Below, one piece after another: positions 8,514 to 17,700 of a DNA stretch of 22,360 nt. The stretch's first letter is position 1, and each line of letters begins with the position of its first letter. The translations under genes were made by a program, and so were the position numbers. The notes below the pieces were generated by a model. The model ran no database searches. It was not told the origin of the DNA and saw nothing but the letters and a program-made list of their open reading frames with translations. The DNA is from Willaertia magna. Its lineage: Eukaryota; Heterolobosea; Eutetramitea; Acrasida; Naegleriidae. The stretch spans positions 1 to 22,360 of the forward strand of contig CADWAF010003512.1 in NCBI GenBank assembly GCA_902984215.1. Reading direction: 5' to 3'.

Positions 8514-10886
8514 TTAATTGACCTCATTATTTATCTCATTAATAACCATAGATGCCGTATTGTCAATATGATTGTTATCATCATCAATTCTTGTAGTGGT
8601 CAACTCAATTTCATTTAAAGTTTCCAACGATTCAACACTTGTCATTATCTTTGGATTTTCTTCATCTATTGCCTTCACATCATCTCCAACACCAACCACA
8701 TCGCCATCTTCACCACTTCCAATCATCGTCACTGCCGTAATTTCAACATTACTGTCGTTGTTATTATTAACATTAATAGGTCTAAACTTTGCAAAAAGTA
8801 AATAAATAATTACAATAGACACAGAACAAACACTTAACACAATACAAATTGTCATAAAACCAAAAGAAGTTTGTCCCCTTTCTGTAAATCTATCTACAGC
8901 TTGTGATAAACCAAAAACAATAAAAGTCATTAATAAAACATAACAAGAATATAAGAAACTCATTACTGCAGCTAAATGATTAATACCATTCGTACTTTCT
9001 TCACTTAAAGTTGATTGTAAATAAGCTAATTGTGTAATATCACCCGCTGCCCAACTGCCTGACACTAAAACCATTGCTGGAATAATACAAATTGAAAAAA
9101 TTAAATTAGTTGGTGTTCCAATTGGATTTCCAGTTGTTGGATCTTTATGTTGTTCAGAAAACGTTAAGAATGGAAAGATCCACATTAAATTTAAGAATAA
9201 AGCATCACCAATAATCCATATCGTTGGTTTCTTTACATATTTTGCAAATATTAGCAAGATACCAGCACCACATAATTCACCAAAGTTTGAACCACCTAAC
9301 ATGATACCTGAATAACTACCCTCATGTAAGATTTTAGTTGCAAAAGTAGGTAAAAAGATATTTTCAATTATTCTATGTAATACTTGTGGTAAAACGAAAC
9401 ATGGGATTAACCACAAGTAATATCTGTTACAACAGGTGATTTTTGCGCCAATAAATAGTGACATGAAATAATCTTTGATTTGAATCCAAATCCATTTTAA
9501 TGCTTTTTTGAAACGATAGATAAATATACTGTTGTTATTTTCAATTATTGTAGAAGTTGATGTTGCAGTGTTATTAGTATGATTAAAAGAATTTTCAGTT
9601 GCATCAATTAATTCACTACTGCTATTATTATTTGTGACAGTATTATTATTAAAAGTAATAGTGTCATTATTAGCAACAGTATTCACAGTTGTAGCACTTG
9701 TAATTATTGTATCTTTTCTTTCATTATTATCCTTGTTATCAATCTTATTCTCTTCTACAACATTGTCAACAACATTAGTATTCTTTAAAGAAACAAAAAA
9801 CAATAAAATTCCACTAATAAAAAAAGTTACAGGCATATGACAAGTGGCATAAATCGAACCTAAATTCTGTATAAACACACTACTTAAAAAAGCACCAACA
9901 GTTCCAGCTAATTCATAACAAATATGAATACCCGCATTTAAACGTTTTAAAGTAGATGATGATTCCAAAGTATTTTCACCTCCAACAATAGCTGACGGTA
10001 TGATCTTTCTAACAACCTCAATAACACCAACACATAATCCAATATTTATATGAATTGGATATAAAATCCATGGACTCCATGCTCCAGCCTTAGTTAAAGT
10101 TCCTCCTGTACTTGCTTCTATAATAATTAAGATAATGATAAGGATTGCAAAGTAGAATAAGACGATGGAGTAGATACGGGTTGGTCTAATTTTTTTTGTT
10201 AAGCCTTCTACAAAAGTAGATGAGATAGACTGAGCTACACCATAGAGGATAGTTAAGATACTAAGGATGGTAGTTGCACCTAATGGATGACCATCTAATC
10301 TCTTTAGGATTGTTAATCCGATAGCATTACCTAAGGTTTCGAATGAAAATTTAAAGAACATGGTACCTAAAAGAAAGAGTATTAGGTTGATAATTACTTT
10401 CTTACTTGGCCTTTTACTTGTTGTTGTTGTTGTTGGTTGTTCGGTAGGGGTAGTAGCAACAGTAATGGTTGAATCAGAACTAGTATTGGTAACAATGGAA
10501 GGTTTTTCTAATTGGTCTAGCTTTGTTAGATTAATTTCACTTGTATTGATAGTTATATCTTCTAATTGAGAAGAGTAATGGTATAGTGTTGCTTGCTTCT
10601 TCTTCTTGTTTTCTTCTTCTTGTTGTTGTTCCGATAAGGATGACGGTATAGCATGTTGATGATGATGGTGAGTATGATATAAATGTTGGTCAACCCTAAC
10701 AACTGCGGACATTACATTAACATTAAACTCTAATGCCTCTTCCACTAACTCTTCATCATTTACCACATGATGATGATTGTTATTAATATTATTATCCAAA
10801 GTCATTGATATAGAGAAAGAGAGATAGATTACTGTGGGTAATTTCTTTTTTTCCTTTAACATTGTATCTTCCAAACTAACAATCAT
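8514..10886 (-). CDS. Major facilitator superfamily transporter, 12 membrane segments
   Basis: The frame encodes 790 aa from ATG 10886; an in-frame ATG at 10805 (MTLDNN) is an alternative start. A disordered N-terminal tail of about 160 residues contains His clusters, Gln and Thr runs. Twelve hydrophobic segments follow, six between about 163 and 366 and six between about 489 and 697, split by a long Asn/Thr-rich cytosolic loop (about 367-470), the standard 6+6 MFS plan. The loop after the second segment has FVEGLTKKIRPTR, a degenerate MFS motif A. NAGIHICYELAGTVGAF (317-333) and SWAAGDITQLAYLQ (611-624) recall a group of poorly studied MFS proteins known in fungi and protists. A 90-residue acidic tail ends it. 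The substrate cannot be told from sequence. The membrane (plasma or internal) is unknown. Confidence 0.85.
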   Translation of the reverse strand: MIVSLEDTMLKEKKKLPTVIYLSFSISMTLDNNINNNHHHVVNDEELVEEALEFNVNVMSAVVRVDQHLYHTHHHHQHAIPSSLSEQQQEEENKKKKQATLYHYSSQLEDITINTSEINLTKLDQLEKPSIVTNTSSDSTITVATTPTEQPTTTTTSKRPSKKVIINLILFLLGTMFFKFSFETLGNAIGLTILKRLDGHPLGATTILSILTILYGVAQSISSTFVEGLTKKIRPTRIYSIVLFYFAILIIILIIIEASTGGTLTKAGAWSPWILYPIHINIGLCVGVIEVVRKIIPSAIVGGENTLESSSTLKRLNAGIHICYELAGTVGAFLSSVFIQNLGSIYATCHMPVTFFISGILLFFVSLKNTNVVDNVVEENKIDNKDNNERKDTIITSATTVNTVANNDTITFNNNTVTNNNSSSELIDATENSFNHTNNTATSTSTIIENNNSIFIYRFKKALKWIWIQIKDYFMSLFIGAKITCCNRYYLWLIPCFVLPQVLHRIIENIFLPTFATKILHEGSYSGIMLGGSNFGELCGAGILLIFAKYVKKPTIWIIGDALFLNLMWIFPFLTFSEQHKDPTTGNPIGTPTNLIFSICIIPAMVLVSGSWAAGDITQLAYLQSTLSEESTNGINHLAAVMSFLYSCYVLLMTFIVFGLSQAVDRFTERGQTSFGFMTICIVLSVCSVSIVIIYLLFAKFRPINVNNNNDSNVEITAVTMIGSGEDGDVVGVGDDVKAIDEENPKIMTSVESLETLNEIELTTTRIDDDNNHIDNTASMVINEINNEVN

Positions 10887-11364
10887 TATCTATTAATTAA
10901 ATTTAAACCTACTTAGTTGGATTATTGTTTGGTGTTTGTCTCTTAAAATAAATCTAAGGGGTAGGTACTATCAATGGAATTTTTGGATACCCAAACCTAG
11001 GACTTAATCGTAAATAGCCTTCAACTCTTTAATGATACATTTGACCAAGTATTTGTAAAATTGAGCGAATTGAGGTTGTTGACAGCTGGGTCACGATTAA
11101 ATTTTTGTGGTGATTTCAAGATTTTTTATACAATCGTGCTTGTGGTGAACTACAGTGTATAAAATTGTTAAATAAATCTGGAATACAAATGCCATTCATT
11201 TAAATTCAACATTTCATTTTCTGTGTTTTAAAACTTATTAAATGCGTGACAATTAAGAGGCAAATAAAATATTAAACTTACATTTTTATTCACAATTTCA
11301 ATTAATAAATTACTATTATTATTATTTTCCATTATTATTCATTCATTGCTAATTATTATCACTA
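10887..11364. other. Intergenic region between the MFS and PPR genes
   Basis: Both flanking genes are on the minus strand, so this 478-bp gap holds the MFS promoter and the PPR 3' end. It is somewhat less A/T-extreme than other gaps around 10950-11130. I see no open frame of note, no tRNA-like fold and no convincing repeat. Confidence 0.5.
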
Positions 11365-14160
11365 CTATTGTTGCCTTCTATTCTGTTGTTTTTGTAATTC
11401 TTTAGCAACTGAATAGGCACGTTCTCTATATTCAAAAGTTTTTTCATTAGGTTTTGGAATGGCTTTAAATATTTCTTCTACTTTTTTAACATCTCCAATC
11501 ATTGCATAGGCAAATAAATAATTATTTAAAATTAAAATATCATCTTTAAAAGGACAATTATTATATAATTCTTCAATAAATTTAATACTCTTTGTAGATT
11601 TTGCTAATTCAAACATACAGACAGAATAAAATTGTGGACTTTTTCTCAATTTGCTATTATTATTATTATTATTGTTACCACCACTATTATCTGATAATAA
11701 TAACTCTCTAACATGTCTTTCAGCTCTTACTTCTTTCTTTTGTCCCACTAATGCAGCAACTAATAAACTATGCATATGTGGTTCAGGTTCTACTCCCTTA
11801 AAAGAATAAAAAATCTCTTCAGCTCTAGCAAATTCCTTTGCTTTCACATAACATTGCATTAATATAGAATAATCGTGTCCTGTAGGATTAGGTATAGAAT
11901 TAAAGAACTGTTGTGTTCTAATTTTACTACCAACAGTAGCACAAGCATCTAAATATGCAGTAAAATCATATTCATTTGGTTCAAAACCATGTTCTTCTAA
12001 AACATTTTCAAAATAGTATTTAGCTTTATCTAAATTTCCACTTTTACCAAAAGCTATAATTAAAGCATTAATTTGTTCATGTTTTCTTTTATGTTTTGGA
12101 ATTTTATTTAAAAATAATTCTTCCATCTTTTCAGCAACGTTGTTGTTGTTGTTGTTTTGTTGTTGTTGTCTTCTATACATTTCAAATAAAGTAATATAAT
12201 GAAGTGTAGAATTTAATTCTTCTGGGATTTGATTAAAAGTTGATAATAATTTATCGAAATGATTTAATCCTAAATAACTTCTTAAAATTAAATCATAGGT
12301 AATTTCATTTGGAACTAGTTCATTATTATTATCTTTATTTGTTATAAAATTATATTCCTTACTATTATTATTTTTAATATTATTATTATCACTAATGCCA
12401 CCCTTACTATTGTTATTATTATTAATTAAATTATTATTAGAAATTGACATTAATTCATTAAAAATAACTTCAACCATTTGATAATGACGATGTCTCAAAA
12501 AAATTTCCATTAACATATTAAAATTCTCAATTGTTGGATTTGGTATAATTCTAAAACATTGTTTCACTCTCTGTAAATTATTATCCAACTTTTCAAACAT
12601 TTCTAATAAAATATTCCAAGATTGTTCATCATGAATTTTCATTGATTTAAATAGTTTTTGTAATTTATCAAATTGTTTACTTTTTAAATAAACTTCTAAC
12701 ATTATATTATTTGTTTCAATTGATTTATATTCCATTTCTTTAAAATAATTTTCACATAAATCAAATTTTAAATATCTTGCAAAAGAGGATAATAATAGAT
12801 TATAGTGAAAGATATTTGGATATTCTATATTGTTTTTAAAATATGTTTCTAATTCTTGTAAATTACCTGTTTTGGATAGTTCTTTTAGTTTTAAAATGTG
12901 TTTTTTAATTTCTGTTAAACTATATTTTTTTTGTGCAATAGTTGGATCTGTTGTTGTTGTTATTTTCTTATTTACTTCTTGTTGATTATTTGTTAAAATA
13001 TTATTTTCCTTATTTGGTACTTTATCTTTAAATAATTCTTCAACTACTTCTGATTCTCCCAACTTTTCATTCGTATTATTAATTGTTAATAATTTTCTTT
13101 TATTTTGATAAATTTTAGGTGTCATTTCCTCTTCTTGTTGTTGTTGTGAAATATTTTTAAATCTAGTTCTTAAATGATTTAAAAAATTAATATATAATGG
13201 ATTATATTTATTTAAAATTTGAGCATTATTCTTTCCATCTTGTTGTAATTTCTTTTCATTCTTTTTATTTCCACCTTTTTTTCCATCAACAACAACTATT
13301 TTTTCTTGTTGTTTTTGAACAACATTCATTTTCGTCTTTTTATCAACCTTTTTACCAACATTTTTATTCGTTTTAGTAATAGCAGCGTTATTATTTATTT
13401 CTTGTTTTTTAATATCAATTGTTGTGGTTATTGAACTATCATCATTTATTTTTTTATTATTACTTTCATTAATATTCTTTAATAATTCTTCTCTCATTCT
13501 TTCCTTTTCTTTTAATTCTTCTTCTCTCTTTAATTGTTGTTGTTGTTGAATATTATTATTTGATAATTTTCTTCTTGATAATCTTGCAAATTCATTTGTA
13601 AAAAGTGAAGTTGTTTGAAGAATTGGTTTTGATTTAAATGCTTGATCGTATAAATTATTTAATGAATAATTTTCATTGGATGATGATACTGGTTGTTTAA
13701 TAAAGTTAATGGCGTCTACTTCTTCTTCTTCTTGTTTATTATTGTTATTGTTATTATTATTATTTGTTTGTTGTTGTTTTGGTTGTGAAATTATTGTTGT
13801 TGTTGGGGAATTATGGGAAGAAATGACATTACTGTTAGTGAAAGAAGATGATACGGTAGAGGGAGAAGATGATGAAGAAGAAGAAGAAGGCTTATTAGTA
13901 ATGTTATTGTTAACTTGTTGTTGTTTTTTTGATAAAGAAGAAGATGTAGACTTTTTAGTGGACCTCTTATTATTATTCGTTTTTTTAATATTGGTAATTA
14001 AATTAGTATGATAGGAATGATATAATTTACCATTACCATTATTATTATTATTAATAATACTTATATTTGTATTGACATTGTGAAATAAAAGTCTTTTCCG
14101 AACTTGTGGAAGAAATGAATTTGGGGAAGAAAAAATTTTTGAGAGAAATGGTGTTTGCAT
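11365..14160 (-). CDS. Pentatricopeptide repeat protein, probably mitochondrial
   Basis: The frame encodes 931 aa from ATG 14160. The N-terminus (MQTPFLSKIFSSPNSFLPQV, then RKRLLFHN) has no acidic residues and has spaced Arg/Lys and hydroxylated residues, typical of a mitochondrial transit peptide. Residues about 40-410 are disordered and basic with poly-Asn, poly-Ser, poly-Gln and Lys-rich blocks. From about 415 to 915 there are tandem 31-36-residue helical pairs of PPR type, for example NIFHYNLLLSSFARYLKFDL, TIENFNMLMEIFLRH, NEITYDLILRSYLGLNHFDK, EQINALIIAFGKSGNLDKAK and NEYDFTAYLDACATVG. PPR proteins bind RNA one base per repeat and act in organelle transcript processing, stability or translation. 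No extra catalytic domain (no SMR, PPR-E/DYW or NYN) is apparent. Asn-rich inserts interrupt some repeats. The RNA target is unknown. Confidence 0.88.
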   Translation of the reverse strand: MQTPFLSKIFSSPNSFLPQVRKRLLFHNVNTNISIINNNNNGNGKLYHSYHTNLITNIKKTNNNKRSTKKSTSSSLSKKQQQVNNNITNKPSSSSSSSSPSTVSSSFTNSNVISSHNSPTTTIISQPKQQQTNNNNNNNNNKQEEEEVDAINFIKQPVSSSNENYSLNNLYDQAFKSKPILQTTSLFTNEFARLSRRKLSNNNIQQQQQLKREEELKEKERMREELLKNINESNNKKINDDSSITTTIDIKKQEINNNAAITKTNKNVGKKVDKKTKMNVVQKQQEKIVVVDGKKGGNKKNEKKLQQDGKNNAQILNKYNPLYINFLNHLRTRFKNISQQQQEEEMTPKIYQNKRKLLTINNTNEKLGESEVVEELFKDKVPNKENNILTNNQQEVNKKITTTTDPTIAQKKYSLTEIKKHILKLKELSKTGNLQELETYFKNNIEYPNIFHYNLLLSSFARYLKFDLCENYFKEMEYKSIETNNIMLEVYLKSKQFDKLQKLFKSMKIHDEQSWNILLEMFEKLDNNLQRVKQCFRIIPNPTIENFNMLMEIFLRHRHYQMVEVIFNELMSISNNNLINNNNNSKGGISDNNNIKNNNSKEYNFITNKDNNNELVPNEITYDLILRSYLGLNHFDKLLSTFNQIPEELNSTLHYITLFEMYRRQQQQNNNNNNVAEKMEELFLNKIPKHKRKHEQINALIIAFGKSGNLDKAKYYFENVLEEHGFEPNEYDFTAYLDACATVGSKIRTQQFFNSIPNPTGHDYSILMQCYVKAKEFARAEEIFYSFKGVEPEPHMHSLLVAALVGQKKEVRAERHVRELLLSDNSGGNNNNNNNSKLRKSPQFYSVCMFELAKSTKSIKFIEELYNNCPFKDDILILNNYLFAYAMIGDVKKVEEIFKAIPKPNEKTFEYRERAYSVAKELQKQQNRRQQ

Positions 14161-14431
14161 TTTTTTTGTATTCTTTTTTTTCTAAAAATTCAATCAACAA
14201 GAATGAAGTAATTGTTTTGCGCTTACTATTCTTCTAATAATTATTATTTGTTATGTTATTCATTACAATGCTTTAACGATTTTATATTAAATTTGATATC
14301 AAACAGCTAGGTAGGGTAAACAAAGAAGGCGCTGGATATAAAGTTTGCTTGAACCAAGGATAATGGTTAAGAAGGCAAGGCTTGTTGGTGTTATTAATAC
14401 TTCAATTGACTAACAATCTTTTTCAAAAAAA
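14161..14431. promoter_or_regulatory. Divergent promoter region between the PPR and Ubc6/UBE2J2-like genes
   Basis: This 271-bp gap separates divergent start codons, so it should hold both promoters. T-runs sit just upstream of the PPR start (on the + strand reading) and an A-run precedes the E2 start. No specific element is claimed. Confidence 0.4.
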
Positions 14432-15218
14432 ATGGCATCTGCAGCAGTGGTATGTACTTCCTTATTTTTTCAAACCCTTTTCCGATTAATAATATAATTA
14501 TTAATATCATTATTAATATCATTATTAATATCATTATTAACCCAATTAATTATAAAACAAGAGTCGATTAAAAAAAGAATATATTCAATTAAAAAAGAAT
14601 CCATTGGAGAATATAACTTGTACTCCATTAGAAAATAATTTATTAGAATGGCATTTTGTTATTCATGATTTACCTTATGAAATATATAAAGGTGGATATT
14701 ATCATGGTAAATTAACTTTTCCATCGGAATATCCCTATAAACCTCCTTCTATACAACTATTTACACCAAATGGTAGATTTAAAGTAAATACTAAAATTTG
14801 TACTAGTTTTACAGACTTTCATAAAGAATCTTGGAATCCATTATGGGGTCTAAGTTCTTTATTAAAAGGCTTTCTTAGTTTCATGTTAGAAGATGATCCT
14901 AGTGCCTCAAGTGTTGGCGCCATTTCTACTACGGAACAAGAAAAGAAACAATTAGCTAAGGCTAGCGCTTCTTTTAATGCTAAAAATCCATTATATTGTA
15001 AATTATTTGCGGAATTGGTTGAGAAGGCTAAACGAGAAGAAGAAGAAGAAAGAGAGTTGAGCAATAATAACAGCAATAACGGTAATGCTGTCGTTGGAGA
15101 GAATGGTAAGGTTTTGAAAGGGAATGATTTGTCATCTCAAGGAAATAATCAAAGTAATTGGATTAATATCTTGGTTGTAATTATAGCAATTCTTTTCATA
15201 CTTTATATTTCTCTGTAA
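14432..15218 (+). CDS. UBE2J2: ER tail-anchored ubiquitin-conjugating enzyme, Ubc6/UBE2J2-like (two exons)
   Basis: Joining exon 14432-14449 (ATG, six codons) to 14562-15218 across a 112-nt GTATGT...AAG intron gives 224 aa. The join restores the conserved first UBC helix (SRLKKEYIQLKKNP) that is lost if translation is started at the later open frame. The UBC fold spans about 7-165. GGYYHGKLTFP (50-60) is followed by TPNGRF (74-79), where TPN replaces the canonical HPN as is normal in the UBE2J family, then catalytic Cys86 in TKICTS and the SWNPLW block (96-101). A Lys/Glu-rich linker leads to a hydrophobic C-terminal anchor (about 204-224, NWINILVVIIAILFILYISL). In yeast and animals these E2s act in ER-associated degradation with ER membrane E3 ligases. 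The assignment to UBE2J2 rather than UBE2J1 is by resemblance of TPNGRF and flanks. Confidence 0.9.
14497..14540 (+). repeat. 12-bp tandem repeat ATTATTAATATC in the E2 intron
   Basis: Three perfect units (14497-14508, 14509-14520, 14521-14532) and a partial fourth fill the middle of the intron of the UBE2J2-like gene. They occupy about 40% of the intron and make it longer than the other introns in the window. Confidence 0.9.
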
Positions 15219-15425
15219 ATGAAAAGTAAGCTATTAACTAACAGAAAGAAGAAAATAACTTTTTTAAGCCTCTTTTCATCTGAAAGCATACACTAATTAA
15301 TTAATTGTTAAACCTCTAAGGTCCTGAGCTGTACAAGTCAATCAATAAGTTCTTTTAAATCAATTTATTTGATAGTTTAGATCATCAGCTTATTAATTTA
15401 ACTAAAAAAAAAATATTAACAACAA

Positions 15426-16565
15426 ATGACAACATTAAAAAGCACTTTAGGAAACAGTATTATTGTTTCTCCAACATTTATTGCAAATGCAATTACTCAA
15501 TTAACAACTCAACCATGGGTTAGATCTCAAAACATTTTACAAACTCAATCTTGTGCAATGATTTCCGATAATAATAAATATAATCATTTCTATGAAAAGA
15601 TCAATGCAGCAGGCTTACTACTAATTGAAGATGGTGCTCAAAGTTTATGGAGAAGTATTTTCTTTAATATTTTCTGTAAAGGTATTCCAACTATTATGCT
15701 TCATTCTTTATTTCATCGTTTCTTTGGCGATTCTTCTTCTTCTTTTATTAAAATTGAAAATGAAAATTTGAAAAGTGCTTTATTACATATCTTAACGGAT
15801 ATTGTATTATATCCAATAGAAGTTATTGAATTAGTTTATTCAGTAGATAGATATCAAGATAGATATGAATCTTTTCAGTTTAAGAATATCTTTGATTGTA
15901 TTGGACAAATGTATGGTGAAGGTAAAGAAAGAGTTTTGTATGATGAAGGCTATTCCATTGCTGCTAGTAATAGTAGTGGAAAGAATACTTTTCTTTCAAA
16001 ATTAATAGATTCTTTAAGGATAATACAATCTTCTTTCTATAAAGGCTTTCTTCCTAGAATTCTTTGTTATTCTATTCCTAATCATCTCTCTAATGCATAT
16101 TTAGATAGTTATTTAACAAAGATGAAAGATGAACAGTGGGGTAAAGTGTTCCAAATTTTTCGTTTACGTTTTAAAACGAAAGGTTTAATGAAAGAAATTT
16201 ATGAAATGATAGTTCAAGGAAAATATAAAACTACATTATTATGGTATTTAATTAAAATTATTTCATACAAAAGTTTATTATTTTGGTTAATGTATCCTTT
16301 TGATACAATTACAAAGAAATTACAAGTAAATGGTCAACCTGGATTTTTATATAAATATATTAATATTTTAGATTGTATAAAAACTACATTTAAAGAAGAA
16401 TGTTGGGAGAATTGGAGTGATTTTACTTTTAATAATGGTTTTTATAATGGTTATATTTATAAATTAGTTGCTTTACCTTTTAATTTAATTGTACCACCAA
16501 TTGTATTAAACTTTTTTAAAAATCAAAAGAAGAAGAAATTATTCTCCATTTTTAATAAAGATTAA
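15426..16565 (+). CDS. Divergent mitochondrial carrier family protein
   Basis: The frame encodes 379 aa from ATG 15426. Three repeats of the mitochondrial carrier fold can be followed. Repeat 1 has TQPWVRSQNILQTQ (28-41), then EDGAQSLWRSIFFN. Repeat 2 has YPIEVIELVYSVDR (129-142) followed by the matrix-helix-like block ending in GEGKERVLY. Repeat 3 has YPFDTITKKLQVNGQPG (290-306) and NILDCIKTTFKEE. Only the third signature comes close to the canonical P-x-[DE]-x-x-[KR], and even there the last position is Thr. Repeats 1 and 2 are degraded too, and inserts make the protein longer than the usual 300 residues. It probably sits in a mitochondrial (or other organellar) membrane. The ADP/ATP-carrier-like loop LQVNGQPG is noted, but the substrate is not predictable. 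A degenerate carrier with altered or no transport is possible. Confidence 0.75.
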   Translation: MTTLKSTLGNSIIVSPTFIANAITQLTTQPWVRSQNILQTQSCAMISDNNKYNHFYEKINAAGLLLIEDGAQSLWRSIFFNIFCKGIPTIMLHSLFHRFFGDSSSSFIKIENENLKSALLHILTDIVLYPIEVIELVYSVDRYQDRYESFQFKNIFDCIGQMYGEGKERVLYDEGYSIAASNSSGKNTFLSKLIDSLRIIQSSFYKGFLPRILCYSIPNHLSNAYLDSYLTKMKDEQWGKVFQIFRLRFKTKGLMKEIYEMIVQGKYKTTLLWYLIKIISYKSLLFWLMYPFDTITKKLQVNGQPGFLYKYINILDCIKTTFKEECWENWSDFTFNNGFYNGYIYKLVALPFNLIVPPIVLNFFKNQKKKKLFSIFNKD

Positions 16566-16610
16566 TTTGAACTAATTATTTATTATTAATTTATTGTTTT
16601 AGTTCATAAC

Positions 16611-16673
16611 GCATTTTGTTTTAACAAACCATTACACTTATAGAATGTAAAAAAATTTTTTACAACAAAATGC
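16611..16673. repeat. Nested inverted repeat downstream of the carrier gene
   Basis: The outer arms are 10 bp and perfect (16611-16620 with 16664-16673). The inner near-perfect palindrome is 17 bp (16647-16663). The position, some 45-110 bp after the carrier stop codon, fits a 3'-end or transcript-processing structure, but a chance AT-rich fold cannot be excluded. Confidence 0.5.
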
Positions 16674-16950
16674 TGAAGCCTTTTTAAGGGTGGTTCTTTT
16701 TAGATTTATTGGTGATCCTGTTGTAAACAACAATAAAAAAAAATGTCATCAAACAAAATTACAAAAATAAACTCAATTGTTACTTCATGAATGAATTAAT
16801 GGATCAAAATATTATAAAAATTAAAAGACTTTGTTAATCATCACTTTCATCTTGTCTGTACCAGCAAACGCATAAAAAGTATGAAAGAAAAACTGCCAGT
16901 CTTTTGTTTATAGAACTAACAACTAGAATTTAGAGTAAATTAAATAGATT

Positions 16951-16954
16951 AAAA
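16951..16954 (-). terminator. Pol III T-run terminator of the second tRNA-Ser gene
   Basis: TTTT on the minus strand begins four bases after the discriminator, shorter than the five-T run at the first copy but sufficient for Pol III in many eukaryotes. Confidence 0.55.
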
Positions 16955-16957
16955 TCA

Positions 16958-17038
16958 CGCGAAGGGCAGGACTCGAACCTGCGCGGCGTTAACCACTTGA
17001 TTTCTAGTCAAGCGCCTTAACCACTCGGCCACCTCCGC
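16958..17038 (-). tRNA. tRNA-Ser (anticodon AGA), second copy
   Basis: The 81 bases are identical to the copy at 208-288 over the full gene, with anticodon AGA at 17005-17003. The flanks differ apart from a short TTTATAA-like block immediately upstream of both 5' ends and a T-run downstream. The two copies are in inverted orientation about 16.7 kb apart. Confidence 0.97.
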
Positions 17039-17277
17039 TTATAAATATGTAAAATTTTTTAAACAGATACATATTTTTGTGTGGTTGTATTTAAACATTT
17101 ATTCAAAAATTCTGTGGTACGAAAATATAATCGTCACACTTAAGGATAATAGAGTTTTATTAAATATTTTGGATTAACACTTTGTTATTTTAATAATACA
17201 AAAGAACCAAAGCTCTCAAACTATGCTATAAGATTTTGTGAAGGTGAAATTTAAAAAATAAAACTCATTGCAAAAAA

Positions 17278-17676
17278 ATGTCTAACAGCAACGGGCTGAA
17301 TGATAATTTAAATGCCAAAATTAAATCTAAAATGAATTTTATTGAAAGATTTTACTGGGAAGATAGTGAAGAATTAAATAACCATTTAGAAGAATTATGT
17401 AAAGATAAACACAAAATATTCGAACAATGCGTACAAGAAAAGAGTTACAACAGATGTGTTGTTCCCGAAAGAAGAGATTATCAAAGATGTTTACTGGATG
17501 AAAAACTAAAATTACAAGCCAATGACCATAATTTATTTCAAAGATTAATTTTAAAAGCAGAGGTATTTAGAGGAAATACTGGAGATATACCTTCTGACTA
17601 TATTGAACAACGATTTAAAGAAGAAGAACAATATAAACAAGAAGAAGAACAAGATGACGAAGAAGACGATGAATAG
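17278..17676 (+). CDS. Small twin-CX9C-like (CHCH) protein, probably mitochondrial
   Basis: The frame encodes 132 aa from ATG 17278. The middle carries four cysteines at 41, 51, 60 and 71, arranged CX9C-X8-CX10C, within two predicted helices (LCKDKHKIFEQC, then CVVPERRDYQRC). This is the layout of twin-CX9C proteins, which are oxidised by the Mia40 relay in the mitochondrial intermembrane space and serve in respiratory complex structure or assembly. CX9C plus CX10C spacing recalls the COX6B group, though the eight-residue spacer is short and other COX6B residues are not evident. An aromatic FIERFYWED precedes the motif and a very acidic tail (EEEEQDDEEDDE) closes the chain, so the specific family is not assigned. 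The stop codon is only 24 bp from the stop of the convergent flagellar gene. Confidence 0.72.
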   Translation: MSNSNGLNDNLNAKIKSKMNFIERFYWEDSEELNNHLEELCKDKHKIFEQCVQEKSYNRCVVPERRDYQRCLLDEKLKLQANDHNLFQRLILKAEVFRGNTGDIPSDYIEQRFKEEEQYKQEEEQDDEEDDE

Positions 17677-17700
17677 GTAAAAAAATAGTGAAAGAAGAAT

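Larger units (their letters stand above)
16566..16957. other. Intergenic region with an AT-rich inverted repeat
   Basis: No coding frame is supported. A 10-bp perfect inverted repeat (16611-16620 GCATTTTGTT, 16664-16673 AACAAAATGC) encloses a second palindrome, GTAAAAAAATTTTTTAC (16647-16663). The rest is plain AT-rich sequence leading to the tRNA 3' flank. Confidence 0.5.

Noticed and set aside
13676..14011. 111-codon + strand frame rich in Leu and Cys/Glu
   Set aside because: It is the reverse complement of poly-Asn, poly-Gln and poly-Ser codons of the PPR gene, which generates Leu-rich and Glu-rich shadows.
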